From Terriglobus albidus (GTDB taxonomy: Bacteria > Acidobacteriota > Terriglobia > Terriglobales > Acidobacteriaceae), in assembly GCF_025685425.1 (NCBI RefSeq), contig NZ_JAGTAS010000057.1, forward strand, positions 558,001 through 622,000: DNA of 64,000 nt. The letters run 5' to 3'. How positions within the stretch are numbered: the first letter of the stretch is position 1; every line of letters starts with the position of its first letter. Both the position numbers and the translations under genes were made by a program. Positions 17,097-25,875 of this stretch are shown piece by piece. The notes under the pieces were generated by a model, which ran no database searches, was not told the origin of the DNA, and saw nothing but the letters and a program-made list of their open reading frames with translations.

Positions 17097-18002
17097 TCAG
17101 TAGTCCTGGTTATCTGCATCGCTGAGGTTCTTGAAGGTATTGCAGGCGCCGATGGTTCCGTCCTGCAGACCGCGCTCCAGCCACTGCTGCCGCTGTGCGG
17201 AAGAACCGTGCGTGAAGCGCTCAGGACTGACGGCCCGCCCGGCCATCTTTTGAAGATGATCGTCGCCAACTGCTGCAGCGGCCTTCATCCCCTCTGCAAT
17301 GTCGCTGGTGTGAACGTGGCCGCGCTGTTCCGCGGAGTGCGCCCACACACCGGCAAAGCAGTCTGCCTGCAACTCCAGCGCGACGGAGAGCTGGCTGCGC
17401 TGCTCCGGACGTGCATGCATCAGGCGTTGCACATTACTCTCAATCCCGAGCAGGCGTTGCACATGGTGACCGATCTCGTGCGTGACAACGTAGGCCTGTG
17501 CGAATTCGCTGGTGCCGCCGCCGAAACGCTGGAGCTCGTCCCAGAAGCTGAGATCGATATAGACCTTCTGATCGACGGGGCAGTAAAAGGGACCGGTAGC
17601 CGCCTGCGCCGTACCGCAGCCGGAATAGGTGGTATCGCGGAAGAGAACAAGCTTCGCATGACGATAGGTTTTGCCGCTCTGTTCGAAGATCTGTTCCCAG
17701 GTCTTCTGCGCGTCGTCCAGAGTCCAACTGATGAGCTGCACACTGTGCTTTTCCGCCTGGGTCTCCTCGACAGGACCTGCACTGCGCCGCTCCGTCGGCT
17801 GCGAGGGAGCGTGACCGCCACCAAAGAAGCCGCCGAGAAAGTTACGTCCCGTGACCAGGCTGAGGACCAGCAGAAGGATGAATCCACCGATGCCGAGGCC
17901 ACCGCCCATACCGCCAAAGCCGAAGCCGCCACCTCCGCCGCCTGAGTCGTCGCCTCGCCGGTCTTCGATATCGTCGCTGTTGCCGCCCGGTGTCCAGTCC
18001 AT
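17097..18002 (-). CDS. Neutral zinc metallopeptidase, YpfJ family
   Basis: 301 residues. Cytoplasmic Gly-rich N-terminus, one transmembrane helix at about 38-52 (GGFILLLVLSLVTG), then a periplasmic zincin domain with HEIGHH at 175-180 and the downstream Glu region LQADCFAGVWAH. Length, TPGGNSDDIEDRRG N-terminus and motifs match the YpfJ/KPN_02809 family of neutral zinc metallopeptidases. Substrate unknown. Likely cotranscribed with the GDSL hydrolase. Confidence 0.94.
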   Translation of the reverse strand: MDWTPGGNSDDIEDRRGDDSGGGGGGFGFGGMGGGLGIGGFILLLVLSLVTGRNFLGGFFGGGHAPSQPTERRSAGPVEETQAEKHSVQLISWTLDDAQKTWEQIFEQSGKTYRHAKLVLFRDTTYSGCGTAQAATGPFYCPVDQKVYIDLSFWDELQRFGGGTSEFAQAYVVTHEIGHHVQRLLGIESNVQRLMHARPEQRSQLSVALELQADCFAGVWAHSAEQRGHVHTSDIAEGMKAAAAVGDDHLQKMAGRAVSPERFTHGSSAQRQQWLERGLQDGTIGACNTFKNLSDADNQDY

Positions 18003-18076
18003 GAATCATCCCCTACTCCGTAATCTTAGATGCATCGCAAGGAACCGCAGTGCCATTCCTTGCGTATCCTTGCCGC

Positions 18077-19675
18077 ATGGCAACATCCGTATCCGTAACC
18101 GTCCGCCCCGCTGATCCTGCGCTCGTGCAGGCCATCAGGCTTGCAACGATCTTCGCGCTCATCAAGCTTGCGATTCATATCGGCACGAACCTGTTGGAGC
18201 CGATGATCGGATATGGCTACTTTCGCGATGAGTTTTACTACCTGATCTGCGGCCGTCATCTCGCATGGGGATATGTGGATCACGGCCCGGTTGTCGCCGT
18301 GCAGGCAAGACTCGCGGAGCTCTTGTTTGGGCACTCTTTGGTTGGGATCCGCATGTTTTCAGCCCTGGCGGGAGCGGCTCGCGTCTTCGTGACCGGCCTG
18401 CTCGCCTGGGCCCTGGGCGGACGCCGTCCGGCCCAGGGCCTGGCAATGCTGTGCGTGCTGTGTGCGCCACAGTACCTGGGCCTCGACAGTTTTCTCTCGA
18501 TGAACTCCTTCGAGTCGATGTTCTGGATGACCTGCCTGCTGGCTCTGATCCTGTTGCAGCGGAACATCTGGACAGCACAACGAGCTTGGATCGTCCTTGG
18601 CCTCTCGGCAGGGCTGGGACTATTGAACAAGCCCTCGATGATGTTCTTCCTGATCGCTGTAGGACTGGCGCTGCTGTGCACGCCGCAGCGTAAGTTGCTG
18701 TTCACGTGTCATGCGGCGATGGGCATTGCCCTGCTGCTCCTGATCGCGAGCCCGAATGTCATCTGGCAGGCAGTTCACCATTGGCCAACGCTGGAGTTTC
18801 TGGAGAATGGGCGCAAAGCCGGAAAAAATATTTCGCTCCGGTTCCTGCCCTTCTTCCTCGCGCAGTTCAAAAACGTGAATCCCATCGCGGCCCTCGTGTG
18901 GATTCCCGGAGTTGTCTTTCTGCTGCGCCGGGCGCAATGGCGCTGGCTAGGCCTTACCTGGGTCTTTACCTACGCCATGATGTTCGCCCTGCATGCGAAG
19001 GACTACTACCTGGTGCCGATCTATCCCGTCGTCTTTGCAGCCGGGGGTCTGGCCTGGGAGACGCGCTTTGCGACACGCAAGGCGGTCCAGTGGGACTATC
19101 CCATCGCCTTCCCCATACTGTCAGGCTTGATTGCACTGCTAGCCATCGTCTCTCTGCCGCTGGCGATCCCGGTGCTTCCGGTGGAATCCTGGCTGCGTTA
19201 TATGAAAGCGACGCATCTTTACGACAGTTCCACGAATACGGAGACAGATAGCTCCGGGCAGCTGCCGCAGTTTTATGCAGACCGTTTTGGATGGGAGGAA
19301 CTCTCCTCGAAGATACGCGCCGCCTACCAGTCATTGCCGCCGGAAGATCAACGGAAGGCCGTAGTGACCGCCGGCAACTATGGCGAGGCAAGTTCGCTGA
19401 TCTTTCTTAACAAGCCAGGTGAGATTCCGCCTGTTGTGAGCGGCCACAATACTCACTTCCTTTGGGGACCGCAGGGCGCTACCGGCGAAGTGGTCCTTTC
19501 CATCAATGCAGCGAAGCTTCCGGCCATGCTGGAGTACTACCAGAGCTGCACCGTGGTCGGGCATCTGAATCATCCGTACGCGATGCCATTTGAGAACCGG
19601 CGCTACATCTACCTCTGCCGGAACAGGAGGAAAAACCTGACTGAGGACTGGGCGAGTTTCAAGTTTTATTACTGA
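18077..19675 (+). CDS. GT39/ArnT-like membrane glycosyltransferase
   Basis: 532 residues starting at ATG 18077, 9 codons inside the longest frame. The first periplasmic loop has the family signature GYFRDEFYYLICGRHLAWGY followed by DHGP, with acidic catalytic-type residues, and about 10 transmembrane helices follow (e.g. ARVFVTGLLAWALGG, IALLLLIASPNVIW). The PMT_2/dolichyl-phosphate-mannose mannosyltransferase family transfers sugars from polyprenyl-phosphate to protein or lipid. C-terminal 130 residues are soluble and periplasmic. Acceptor unknown. Confidence 0.85.
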   Translation: MATSVSVTVRPADPALVQAIRLATIFALIKLAIHIGTNLLEPMIGYGYFRDEFYYLICGRHLAWGYVDHGPVVAVQARLAELLFGHSLVGIRMFSALAGAARVFVTGLLAWALGGRRPAQGLAMLCVLCAPQYLGLDSFLSMNSFESMFWMTCLLALILLQRNIWTAQRAWIVLGLSAGLGLLNKPSMMFFLIAVGLALLCTPQRKLLFTCHAAMGIALLLLIASPNVIWQAVHHWPTLEFLENGRKAGKNISLRFLPFFLAQFKNVNPIAALVWIPGVVFLLRRAQWRWLGLTWVFTYAMMFALHAKDYYLVPIYPVVFAAGGLAWETRFATRKAVQWDYPIAFPILSGLIALLAIVSLPLAIPVLPVESWLRYMKATHLYDSSTNTETDSSGQLPQFYADRFGWEELSSKIRAAYQSLPPEDQRKAVVTAGNYGEASSLIFLNKPGEIPPVVSGHNTHFLWGPQGATGEVVLSINAAKLPAMLEYYQSCTVVGHLNHPYAMPFENRRYIYLCRNRRKNLTEDWASFKFYY

Positions 19676-19766
19676 ATGATTGAATAACGAGATCATTAAA
19701 TAAGCCGTCGGACCGCGCCTGACTTGCCAATCGTTGGTGAAACTCTGTAGCGTCCTTGCTGTTCCC

Positions 19767-20402
19767 ATGTCTTACTTCTTTGCGCTTGCCGCGTTTGCGG
19801 GGATCCATTTTCTCGGTATGGCTTCGCCCGGGGCTTCGTTTGTGAATACGCTACGGGCCTCGACGCAATACTCGCGTGGAGTCGCTCTATTTCATGCGCT
19901 GGGGCTGGGGGGCGCTGCCTTCGTCTGGGCTCTTGCTGCAGTGTTAGGTATGCAGAGTGTCTTGATGACTGTGCCTGGCCTCTTTCGCGGGCTGCAACTC
20001 TTTGGCGGCGTCTACCTCATGTGGCTGGCGGTGAACGCGTGGCGTCATGCCAACGTCCCCGCACGTCAACGTGCATCGCCGGATATGGGCGCAACCACCA
20101 CCAGGTTTGCTCTGTTCCGGAGAGGTTTACTCACCAACCTGGGAAACCCAAAGGTGATGATCTTCTTTGCCAGCGTCTTTGCCGCCGTACTGCATCCCGA
20201 GTGGCCGATGTGGATACGACTTGCAGCGGCACTTCTGGTCTTTGTTGATGAGTTCACCTACTACACCAGTCTGACGCTGCTGCTTTCCACACGCCATGCG
20301 CAACAGGCCTATCGGCATGCCAAACCCATCATCGACCGGGTCGCGGGAACGGCTCTGCTGCTCTTCGCGCTCCGGCTCTTCTACCGGGCGCTCGAAAGCT
20401 GA
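19767..20402 (+). CDS. LysE-family exporter, first of a tandem pair
   Basis: 211 residues, six predicted helices. The LysE/RhtB signature near the N-terminus (GMASPGASFVNTLRASTQYS), GGVYLMWLAVNAWRH in the centre and RRGLLTNLGNPKVMIFFASVFAAVL are clear. The family exports amino acids or related metabolites. The next gene, 18 nt downstream, is a paralogue with near-identical motif spacing. Confidence 0.92.
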   Translation: MSYFFALAAFAGIHFLGMASPGASFVNTLRASTQYSRGVALFHALGLGGAAFVWALAAVLGMQSVLMTVPGLFRGLQLFGGVYLMWLAVNAWRHANVPARQRASPDMGATTTRFALFRRGLLTNLGNPKVMIFFASVFAAVLHPEWPMWIRLAAALLVFVDEFTYYTSLTLLLSTRHAQQAYRHAKPIIDRVAGTALLLFALRLFYRALES

Positions 20403-20420
20403 TTCCGTACACTGGAACGT

Positions 20421-21059
20421 ATGCACTATGTTGCCGCACTGCTTGCACTGGCCGGCGTTCATCTGCTCGCCGTCGCTTCGCCCGGACCGGCCTTTGTCGC
20501 CACCATGCGCGTCTCCATGCAACACCGGCGGCAAGTCGCCGCAGCACATGGCTTTGGATTAGGCTTTGCCGCGTTTCTGTGGGGTGCGGCGGCTGTCTTC
20601 GGAGTGCAGATCATTCTGGCCAAGGCGGAGTGGCTTTATCGCATTATGCAGTTCGGCGGCGGTGTGTATCTCTGCTACATCGGCATACAATCGTGGCGTC
20701 ATGCAAAGTCAAAGACCGCCAATGGCGCAGCTACCATCTCACCGCCCAATATGTCGGTCGGCGCTGCCTTTCTGCGCGGCCTTACGCTGAACCTTGCCAA
20801 TCCGAAGGTAATTATTTTCTTCGCCAGCATCTTTACAGCGGTGCTGCAGCCTTCGTGGCCTCTGTGGCTGCGTGGTATTGTTCTGGCGATCGTCTTTGTG
20901 GATGAGGCGGGTTACTACATCGGACTGTCGCTGCTGCTCTCCACCCAGAAGGCACAGGCAGCGTACCGGCGCGCTAAGACCGCCATTGAACGCACTGCCG
21001 GTACGGCGATGTTCACGTTCGGCGGAAAGCTGATCTACTCAGCAACGAGTAGGAGTTAG
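20421..21059 (+). CDS. LysE-family exporter, second of a tandem pair
   Basis: 212 residues with the same motifs as the preceding gene: AVASPGPAFVATMRVSMQHR, GGVYLCYIGIQSWRHA and GLTLNLANPKVIIFFASIF. The PGP form here is the usual one, whereas the first copy has PGA. Tandem duplication with divergence suggests either different substrates or a heteromeric exporter. Confidence 0.92.
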   Translation: MHYVAALLALAGVHLLAVASPGPAFVATMRVSMQHRRQVAAAHGFGLGFAAFLWGAAAVFGVQIILAKAEWLYRIMQFGGGVYLCYIGIQSWRHAKSKTANGAATISPPNMSVGAAFLRGLTLNLANPKVIIFFASIFTAVLQPSWPLWLRGIVLAIVFVDEAGYYIGLSLLLSTQKAQAAYRRAKTAIERTAGTAMFTFGGKLIYSATSRS

Positions 21060-21088
21060 AAGTTGCAAGTTGAAGGTTGACCGAAACT

Positions 21089-21314
21089 GGTGGGAGCAGC
21101 GGGGTTCAGCCCGCCGATAAAGGCGCAAAGTAGACAGGCTTCAGCCCTAGGCTTCCTATCCTCCGTGAGTAAAAAAGCCCAGGGCTGAAGCCCATTTCTA
21201 CATTGAGCCCACGGCTCCCACCGACTCGAGCTTCGCTCGAACATCCCACCCATCGCGTATCGGGGTCGACGAACTTCGTTCGTTGGGTGAGTAGCGATGG
21301 CTGGAGCACCCAGG
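21089..21314. repeat. Repeat-rich intergenic block, copy 4
   Basis: Contains CTTCAGCCCTAGGCTT and CCCAGGGCTGAAGCCC, an inverted pair, then hairpins CGAGCTTCGCTCG and CGAACTTCGTTCG and a terminal GAGCACCC. It shares modules with the copies at 16083 and 46600. It fills the convergent gap after the LysE pair. Confidence 0.8.
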
Positions 21315-21340
21315 GGTATGGTCTAACCTGGAATTTTGAC

Positions 21341-22369
21341 TTAGCCGGCGAATGGGGTCAGCACTTCGACCGCTCCGCCGACATGGCGGCGGAAGCTGTG
21401 CAGTTCTTTTGCGTTCTGGTCGAGGTGGCGGATGATGATGGCGTCGTCCTTCGCTTCAAAGTGGGTAAAGCCGAGGACTTTGCTGCCCCAGGGGCCGCGC
21501 TTCTTTGGATCGGTCGTCCAGTCAACGAGCTCCGCTCCACCGCCTCCCGAAACAACAAACGATGTCGGATGTCCAGCAAACTCCAGATGCTGAAGATCGT
21601 GATCGTGGCCGGTGATATAGAAATCCACCTTGGCGTCGCGCAGAAGTTCGTCCCAGCGCTCGATCAGCACATGGTTGTCCTTGTGGATGCCATTGCTGAA
21701 AAGCGGATGGTGCGCGACGACAGCAACGAAGGGCGTGGTGCGAGGTTTGGCGAGTTCCTGCTTGAACCACTCGTCCTGCTGATCGCGATGCTCACGCTTC
21801 ATCGTGAAGGACCACGGCCATGGATCGCTCTTTGTCCCAGGAAGATTCGAATCCAGGCAGATGAAGGTCACGATCGGCTTCGCCTGCGGCCAGGTAAAGG
21901 TGTACCAGCGCGACGGCATATACCAGCGGGTTCCCTCGTGGCGCTTCGCGTAGCCGAGCTGCATCTCAACCTTGTTGCCGATCTTGTACTCGTAATCGTG
22001 GTTGCCCAGTACTGCATAGGCAGGCCCCGGAAAGTGCGACTTGGGATACATCTGCTCGAACTGGCTCTGCCAGCGGGGTGAATCGTCACTCAGCGTGCCG
22101 TACCAGTTGTCGCCCAATAGGAAGAGGCTCTCCGGGTGAACCTGGCGCACATCGACATAGCTCTTCATCCCATTGGCCGTGGCCACCTGTTGCTCCAGAT
22201 ACTTGTCAGTACCCCAATCGCCGATCATCAACATATGAGCGGCATTGCGATCCGGAGCGGGGGACGGAAGCTGGCCAAAGACGGCGCGCGGCTGGATCGC
22301 CGCCAAGGCGGAGAAGGCCACCGTCTGCTTCAAAAATGCTCGCCGGGATATGGAATCTGTCTTGCTCAT
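21341..22369 (-). CDS. Tat-exported metallophosphoesterase (purple acid phosphatase-like)
   Basis: 342 residues starting at ATG 22369 behind GAGGAAG; the start 13 codons upstream lacks this. Twin-arginine signal SRRAFLKQTVAFSALAA. Metal-site motifs: MIGDWGTDKY, FLLGDNWYG, VLGNHDYEYK, AVVAHHPLFSNG and ITGHDHDLQH, the full binuclear set of calcineurin-like/purple acid phosphatases. Probably periplasmic phosphate scavenging; Tat export fits a metalloenzyme folded in the cytoplasm. Confidence 0.93.
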   Translation of the reverse strand: MSKTDSISRRAFLKQTVAFSALAAIQPRAVFGQLPSPAPDRNAAHMLMIGDWGTDKYLEQQVATANGMKSYVDVRQVHPESLFLLGDNWYGTLSDDSPRWQSQFEQMYPKSHFPGPAYAVLGNHDYEYKIGNKVEMQLGYAKRHEGTRWYMPSRWYTFTWPQAKPIVTFICLDSNLPGTKSDPWPWSFTMKREHRDQQDEWFKQELAKPRTTPFVAVVAHHPLFSNGIHKDNHVLIERWDELLRDAKVDFYITGHDHDLQHLEFAGHPTSFVVSGGGGAELVDWTTDPKKRGPWGSKVLGFTHFEAKDDAIIIRHLDQNAKELHSFRRHVGGAVEVLTPFAG

Positions 22370-22512
22370 CACTTCCTCATCAGACGCAGAAAACGGCCGG
22401 CGCGTCACCTTTTAAATTGCCGGCTGACCCCGTCTCTCCATTGAAAGAGAACGGCCTTAAGTACCCCTTAAGTCAGAGGGAGAACGATTGATCCGGCAGC
22501 GTCTGGCAGGGC

Positions 22513-23937
22513 ATGCTACCCTCACTTCAACCCATGCCATCGCAGACAGCACCGCCAGCCGTCCATGCCGAACTGCCTCGTGTACTTGAAGCATCGCATG
22601 CCACAGCGCTAGTGATTGGCATCATCATCGGCTCGGGAATCTTTCTTGTACCGTCAGAGATGATGCAGGCCGTAGGTTCCTCGGCGATGGTCTACGCGGT
22701 CTGGATCGTCGGCGGCATCCTCTCCCTGTTCGGAGCGATGACGTATGCGGAGATCTCCGCGACCCGCCCGCGCTACGGCGGCGAGTACGCCTACCTGCGC
22801 GAGGCCTATGGGGACGTGACCGGCTTCCTCTTCATGTGGACGCAGGTGACAATCGCAAAACCGTCGTCGATTGCATCGATTGCAAGCGGCGTGGTGCGTG
22901 TGTTGGAAAATTTTGCTGTCTTTCACATCTTTACTCAACCAGCCTTTCCACATGTGGTTTGGGGCCAATTAGCCGCCATCGCCTTTACCTGGCTGATCAC
23001 CGGCCTGAACATCCTGGGCACGCGCAAAGCCGGAAATACACAGCGGTTGCTGCTCATCATGAAAGTCTTTCTGGTGTTTGGCGTCGTCGGAATCTGCATC
23101 TTTGGCGGACACGGCAGCGTTGCCAACTTCCATACAACGTTCAGCGGCGCGCGGGGTGGCTTCTCCGGATTTATGGTCGCGTTGATTGCTGCTCTCTGGG
23201 CCTATGACGGTTGGTCCGATGTCACGCACACTGCAGGTGAGATCAAGAATCCAAGCCGATCACTGCCCATCGCTCTCATCGCCGGAGTCGCCGTCGTTGG
23301 CGTGTTGTACATGCTGACGAATGCGGCGATCCAATTTGTGCTGCCGGCAACCGCAATTGCCCATGCGGATCGCCCCGCTGTGGCAGCCATGCTCACCAGC
23401 GCTCCACCGATTGCTGCGACGATCTTCTCTGCCGTGCTGGCCATCGGCTACGGAAGCACTTTTATCGGGTCGTCCTTGACCGGCGCACGTATCCCCTTTG
23501 CGGCAGCACGCGACGGCCTGTTCTTCCGTTGGCTGGCCTGGGTACATCCGCGATTCAAAACGCCGGCGGCGGCGCTGATTTTGCAGGCGACGCTATGCAG
23601 CCTTTTTCTGCTGCTGATCGATACCTTCCAGGGATTGTTTTCGCTGGCTATCTTTTCGGAGTGGCTGTTCTACGCGGCAGTGACGGCTTCGGTCTTCGTC
23701 TTCCGCAGGCGAGATCCGGATGCTCCGCGGCCCTACTCCGTAACCGGCTACCCCGTGGTGCCGGCGATCTTTGTGTTATGCGCGATTGTGCTGCTGGTGT
23801 TTTCAATCGTGGATCAGCCGCGAAACTCGGGCATTGGAGCGATGATTATCGCGTGCGGTATTCCGTTGTACTTTTTGCTGAAACGTTGGGGTGTCCTGCG
23901 GCCCAGTCCCACTGCACCAGCGAGTGAAGCGTCGTAA
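22513..23937 (+). CDS. APC-family amino acid permease (LAT/SteT-like)
   Basis: 474 residues, about 12 helices. The first helix contains LVIGIIIGSGIFLVPSEM, the substrate-binding unwound segment of APC transporters; PRYGGEYAYLREAYGD is the conserved loop; WAYDGWSDVTHTAGEIKNP is typical of the L-type/SteT serine-threonine exchanger group. The ATG at 22534, seven codons on, is an alternative start. Confidence 0.92.
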   Translation: MLPSLQPMPSQTAPPAVHAELPRVLEASHATALVIGIIIGSGIFLVPSEMMQAVGSSAMVYAVWIVGGILSLFGAMTYAEISATRPRYGGEYAYLREAYGDVTGFLFMWTQVTIAKPSSIASIASGVVRVLENFAVFHIFTQPAFPHVVWGQLAAIAFTWLITGLNILGTRKAGNTQRLLLIMKVFLVFGVVGICIFGGHGSVANFHTTFSGARGGFSGFMVALIAALWAYDGWSDVTHTAGEIKNPSRSLPIALIAGVAVVGVLYMLTNAAIQFVLPATAIAHADRPAVAAMLTSAPPIAATIFSAVLAIGYGSTFIGSSLTGARIPFAAARDGLFFRWLAWVHPRFKTPAAALILQATLCSLFLLLIDTFQGLFSLAIFSEWLFYAAVTASVFVFRRRDPDAPRPYSVTGYPVVPAIFVLCAIVLLVFSIVDQPRNSGIGAMIIACGIPLYFLLKRWGVLRPSPTAPASEAS

Positions 23938-24003
23938 AACCTGCATCGATATGCATGCATTGACACCGCTTCTTCATGATGCGATCTGTCTTCGTAGTGA
24001 TCG

Positions 24004-24079
24004 AACGGTTCGAGCCTGGCTCGAATGCCCATGTCCCCGAGGGACACCACCCCGGACATTGGGCACCCGAGGCACCCGA
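24004..24079. repeat. Modular intergenic hairpin repeat, copy 5
   Basis: TTCGAGCCTGGCTCGAA hairpin, then GCCCATGTCCCCGAGGGACA and CCGGACATTGGGCACCC. The GGGACATGGGC/GTCCGGGGT pair recurs in the opposite orientation at 46493-46546. Between the APC permease and lysA, convergent. Confidence 0.82.
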
Positions 24080-24094
24080 TACATTCTCTGGGTT

Positions 24095-25420
24095 CTAGAG
24101 CACTTCCTGAGCAAGCATCTCATCGACCGTCTCGCGGCGGCGGATACGCTTTGCCTTACCGTTGCGGACCAGCACCTCAGCAACACGAGAGCGGGTGTTG
24201 TAGTTCGAGGCCAGCGACATACCATACGCGCCGGCATCGAGCAGTGCGACCAGATCCCCAGACTTGACCACAGGCAGCTCGCGATCGCGCGCAAAGAAAT
24301 CTCCCGACTCGCACACCGGGCCGACGATGTCGGCGACGATAGTCTTCTTCGAGCTTGACTGCTTCACCGGCAGGATCTCGTGATGTGCCTGGTAGAGCGC
24401 CGGACGGATCAGGTCGTTCATTGCCGCATCCGTAATCACGAAGGTCTTGGTGCCGTTCACCTTGGTGTAGAGCACGCGTGAGAGCAATGTTCCCGCCTGG
24501 GCTACGAAGAAGCGTCCGGGTTCGAGCAGCAGATGCACATCCAGGCCGCCCATAGCCTTCTTCAGCGCGTTAGCGTATTCGTGCACCTTGGCTGCAGGGT
24601 CGAAGTTGCCATTACCGTATTCGATGCCAAGGCCACCACCCGCATCGACGTAGCGGATATTGAGGCCGTCCTTGCGGAGTTGCTTCACCAGGTCCACGAC
24701 GCGCGCCAAGGCCGAGCCAAAAGGCTCCGTCGAGCGAATCTGCGAGCCGATGTGCACCGAGACACCTGCGGGCTCAAGCCACTGCTTCTTTGCAGCGCGG
24801 CGGTAAACCTTGCGGGCAATGCGGATGTCGATCCCGAACTTGTGCTCGCGCAGGCCAGTGGAGATATACGGGTGGGTCTCGGCAAAGACATCCGGATTCA
24901 CTCGCAGAGCGATACGAGCCTTCTTCTTCAGCTTTGCGGCTCGCTCGGCCAGAAGCTCAAGCTCGGCCTCGCTCTCGACGTTGAACATCAGGATGCCGGA
25001 TTTGAGAGCAAGATCCATCTCGGCGGCCTGTTTGCCCACACCGGAGAAGACGGCGCGCTTGGCGGCGTCCTTCGATACACGCAGAACACGCTCCAACTCT
25101 CCGCCAGAGACGATATCGAAGCCGGTGCCGGACTGCGCCAGCAGCTTGAGAATCGCGAGCGACGAGTTTGCCTTTACCGCATAACAAACGGTGTGATCGA
25201 CGCCGGCAAACTCATCGGCGAAGAGATTGCGGCGCTCCAGGATCTGATCGCCGGAGTAGACATAGAGCGGCGTTCCGAACTTCTGGGCGAGACTATCCAG
25301 AGCGACACCGCTGCAGGCGAGCGAGCGCCCCTGGTAGGTGAAGGGACGGGCTTGATTCGTGGATTGTGTGTTGGTCGACTTCGGGGAGACAGCGTTTACC
25401 TTGGCCTTCACTTCGCTCAC
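24095..25420 (-). CDS. lysA: Diaminopimelate decarboxylase
   Basis: 441 residues from GTG 25420. LysA converts meso-diaminopimelate to lysine with PLP. I see the PLP-lysine region VCYAVKANSSLAILKLL, FDIVSGGELERVL, VSVHIGSQI, the phosphate-binding DAGGGLGIEYG, LEPGRFFVAQAG and the C-terminal active-site CESGDFFARDRELP. The GTG overlaps the stop of the upstream PspC-like gene as GTGA, so the longer frame reading into that gene is not used and the two are translationally coupled. Confidence 0.95.
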   Translation of the reverse strand: MSEVKAKVNAVSPKSTNTQSTNQARPFTYQGRSLACSGVALDSLAQKFGTPLYVYSGDQILERRNLFADEFAGVDHTVCYAVKANSSLAILKLLAQSGTGFDIVSGGELERVLRVSKDAAKRAVFSGVGKQAAEMDLALKSGILMFNVESEAELELLAERAAKLKKKARIALRVNPDVFAETHPYISTGLREHKFGIDIRIARKVYRRAAKKQWLEPAGVSVHIGSQIRSTEPFGSALARVVDLVKQLRKDGLNIRYVDAGGGLGIEYGNGNFDPAAKVHEYANALKKAMGGLDVHLLLEPGRFFVAQAGTLLSRVLYTKVNGTKTFVITDAAMNDLIRPALYQAHHEILPVKQSSSKKTIVADIVGPVCESGDFFARDRELPVVKSGDLVALLDAGAYGMSLASNYNTRSRVAEVLVRNGKAKRIRRRETVDEMLAQEVL

Positions 25421-25752
25421 GGAACTCTCGTCGGCGGCCCGGCGGGCAGCACATAACTTTCTTCTGGAATTGCTATCCACAGGATGATGTACGCCACAAT
25501 GCCGGTGCCGAAGAGAACGACGGCGAGCAGCCACGCCACACGGACCATGCTGACATCCCAACCATAGCGGCGGGCGATGCCGAGGCACACACCGGCGACA
25601 ACACGGCCGGAGCGCGGTCGCGTGATGCCGTCAAAGTTGACGGGCGGGTTTGTAGGCGCTGCAACATCACCGAAAGAGGCAACTGGCGCACCGCAGGCAG
25701 AACAGAAGCTGGCCCCGGCGTTTACTTGCTTTCCGCAACGAGAACAGTACAT
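25417..25752 (-). CDS. Zinc-ribbon and PspC-domain membrane protein
   Basis: 111 residues from ATG 25752 with GGGAG upstream. An N-terminal zinc ribbon MYCSRCGKQ...FCSACGAPV (two CxxC) is joined by a flexible linker to a PspC domain: RSGRVVAGVCLGIARRYG followed by a transmembrane helix (AWLLAVVLFGTGIVAYIILW) and PEE. PspC proteins are inner-membrane stress sensors. Its stop overlaps the lysA start. Confidence 0.9.
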   Translation of the reverse strand: MYCSRCGKQVNAGASFCSACGAPVASFGDVAAPTNPPVNFDGITRPRSGRVVAGVCLGIARRYGWDVSMVRVAWLLAVVLFGTGIVAYIILWIAIPEESYVLPAGPPTRVP

Positions 25753-25816
25753 GGTTACACTCCCATGGAAGAATTCCATTGTTTCATACGCTGTGCAACG
25801 ATTCTTCGTTCCCACG

Positions 25817-25852
25817 AACAGGAAGCCCGGCATAAATGCCGGGCTTCCTGTT
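25817..25852 (-). terminator. Strong hairpin downstream of the BON/glycine-zipper gene
   Basis: A 17-bp perfect stem: AACAGGAAGCCCGGCAT (25817-25833) and its complement (25836-25852), with only AA between. No T run follows on the minus strand, so it may act as a terminator or a 3'-end stabiliser. Confidence 0.6.
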
Positions 25853-25875
25853 GCTGCAAACGGGGGAGGGCTTCT

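Noticed and set aside
24533-25456. Plus-strand 307-codon frame opposite lysA
   Set aside because: Shadow of the DAP decarboxylase; no domain signature.
24095-25588. Longer lysA starting at 25588
   Set aside because: It would read through the PspC gene; the GTG at 25420 overlaps that stop and gives a normal length.
25817-25852. Riboswitch or RNA gene
   Set aside because: It is a plain 17-bp hairpin behind a gene end; a terminator-like role is simpler.
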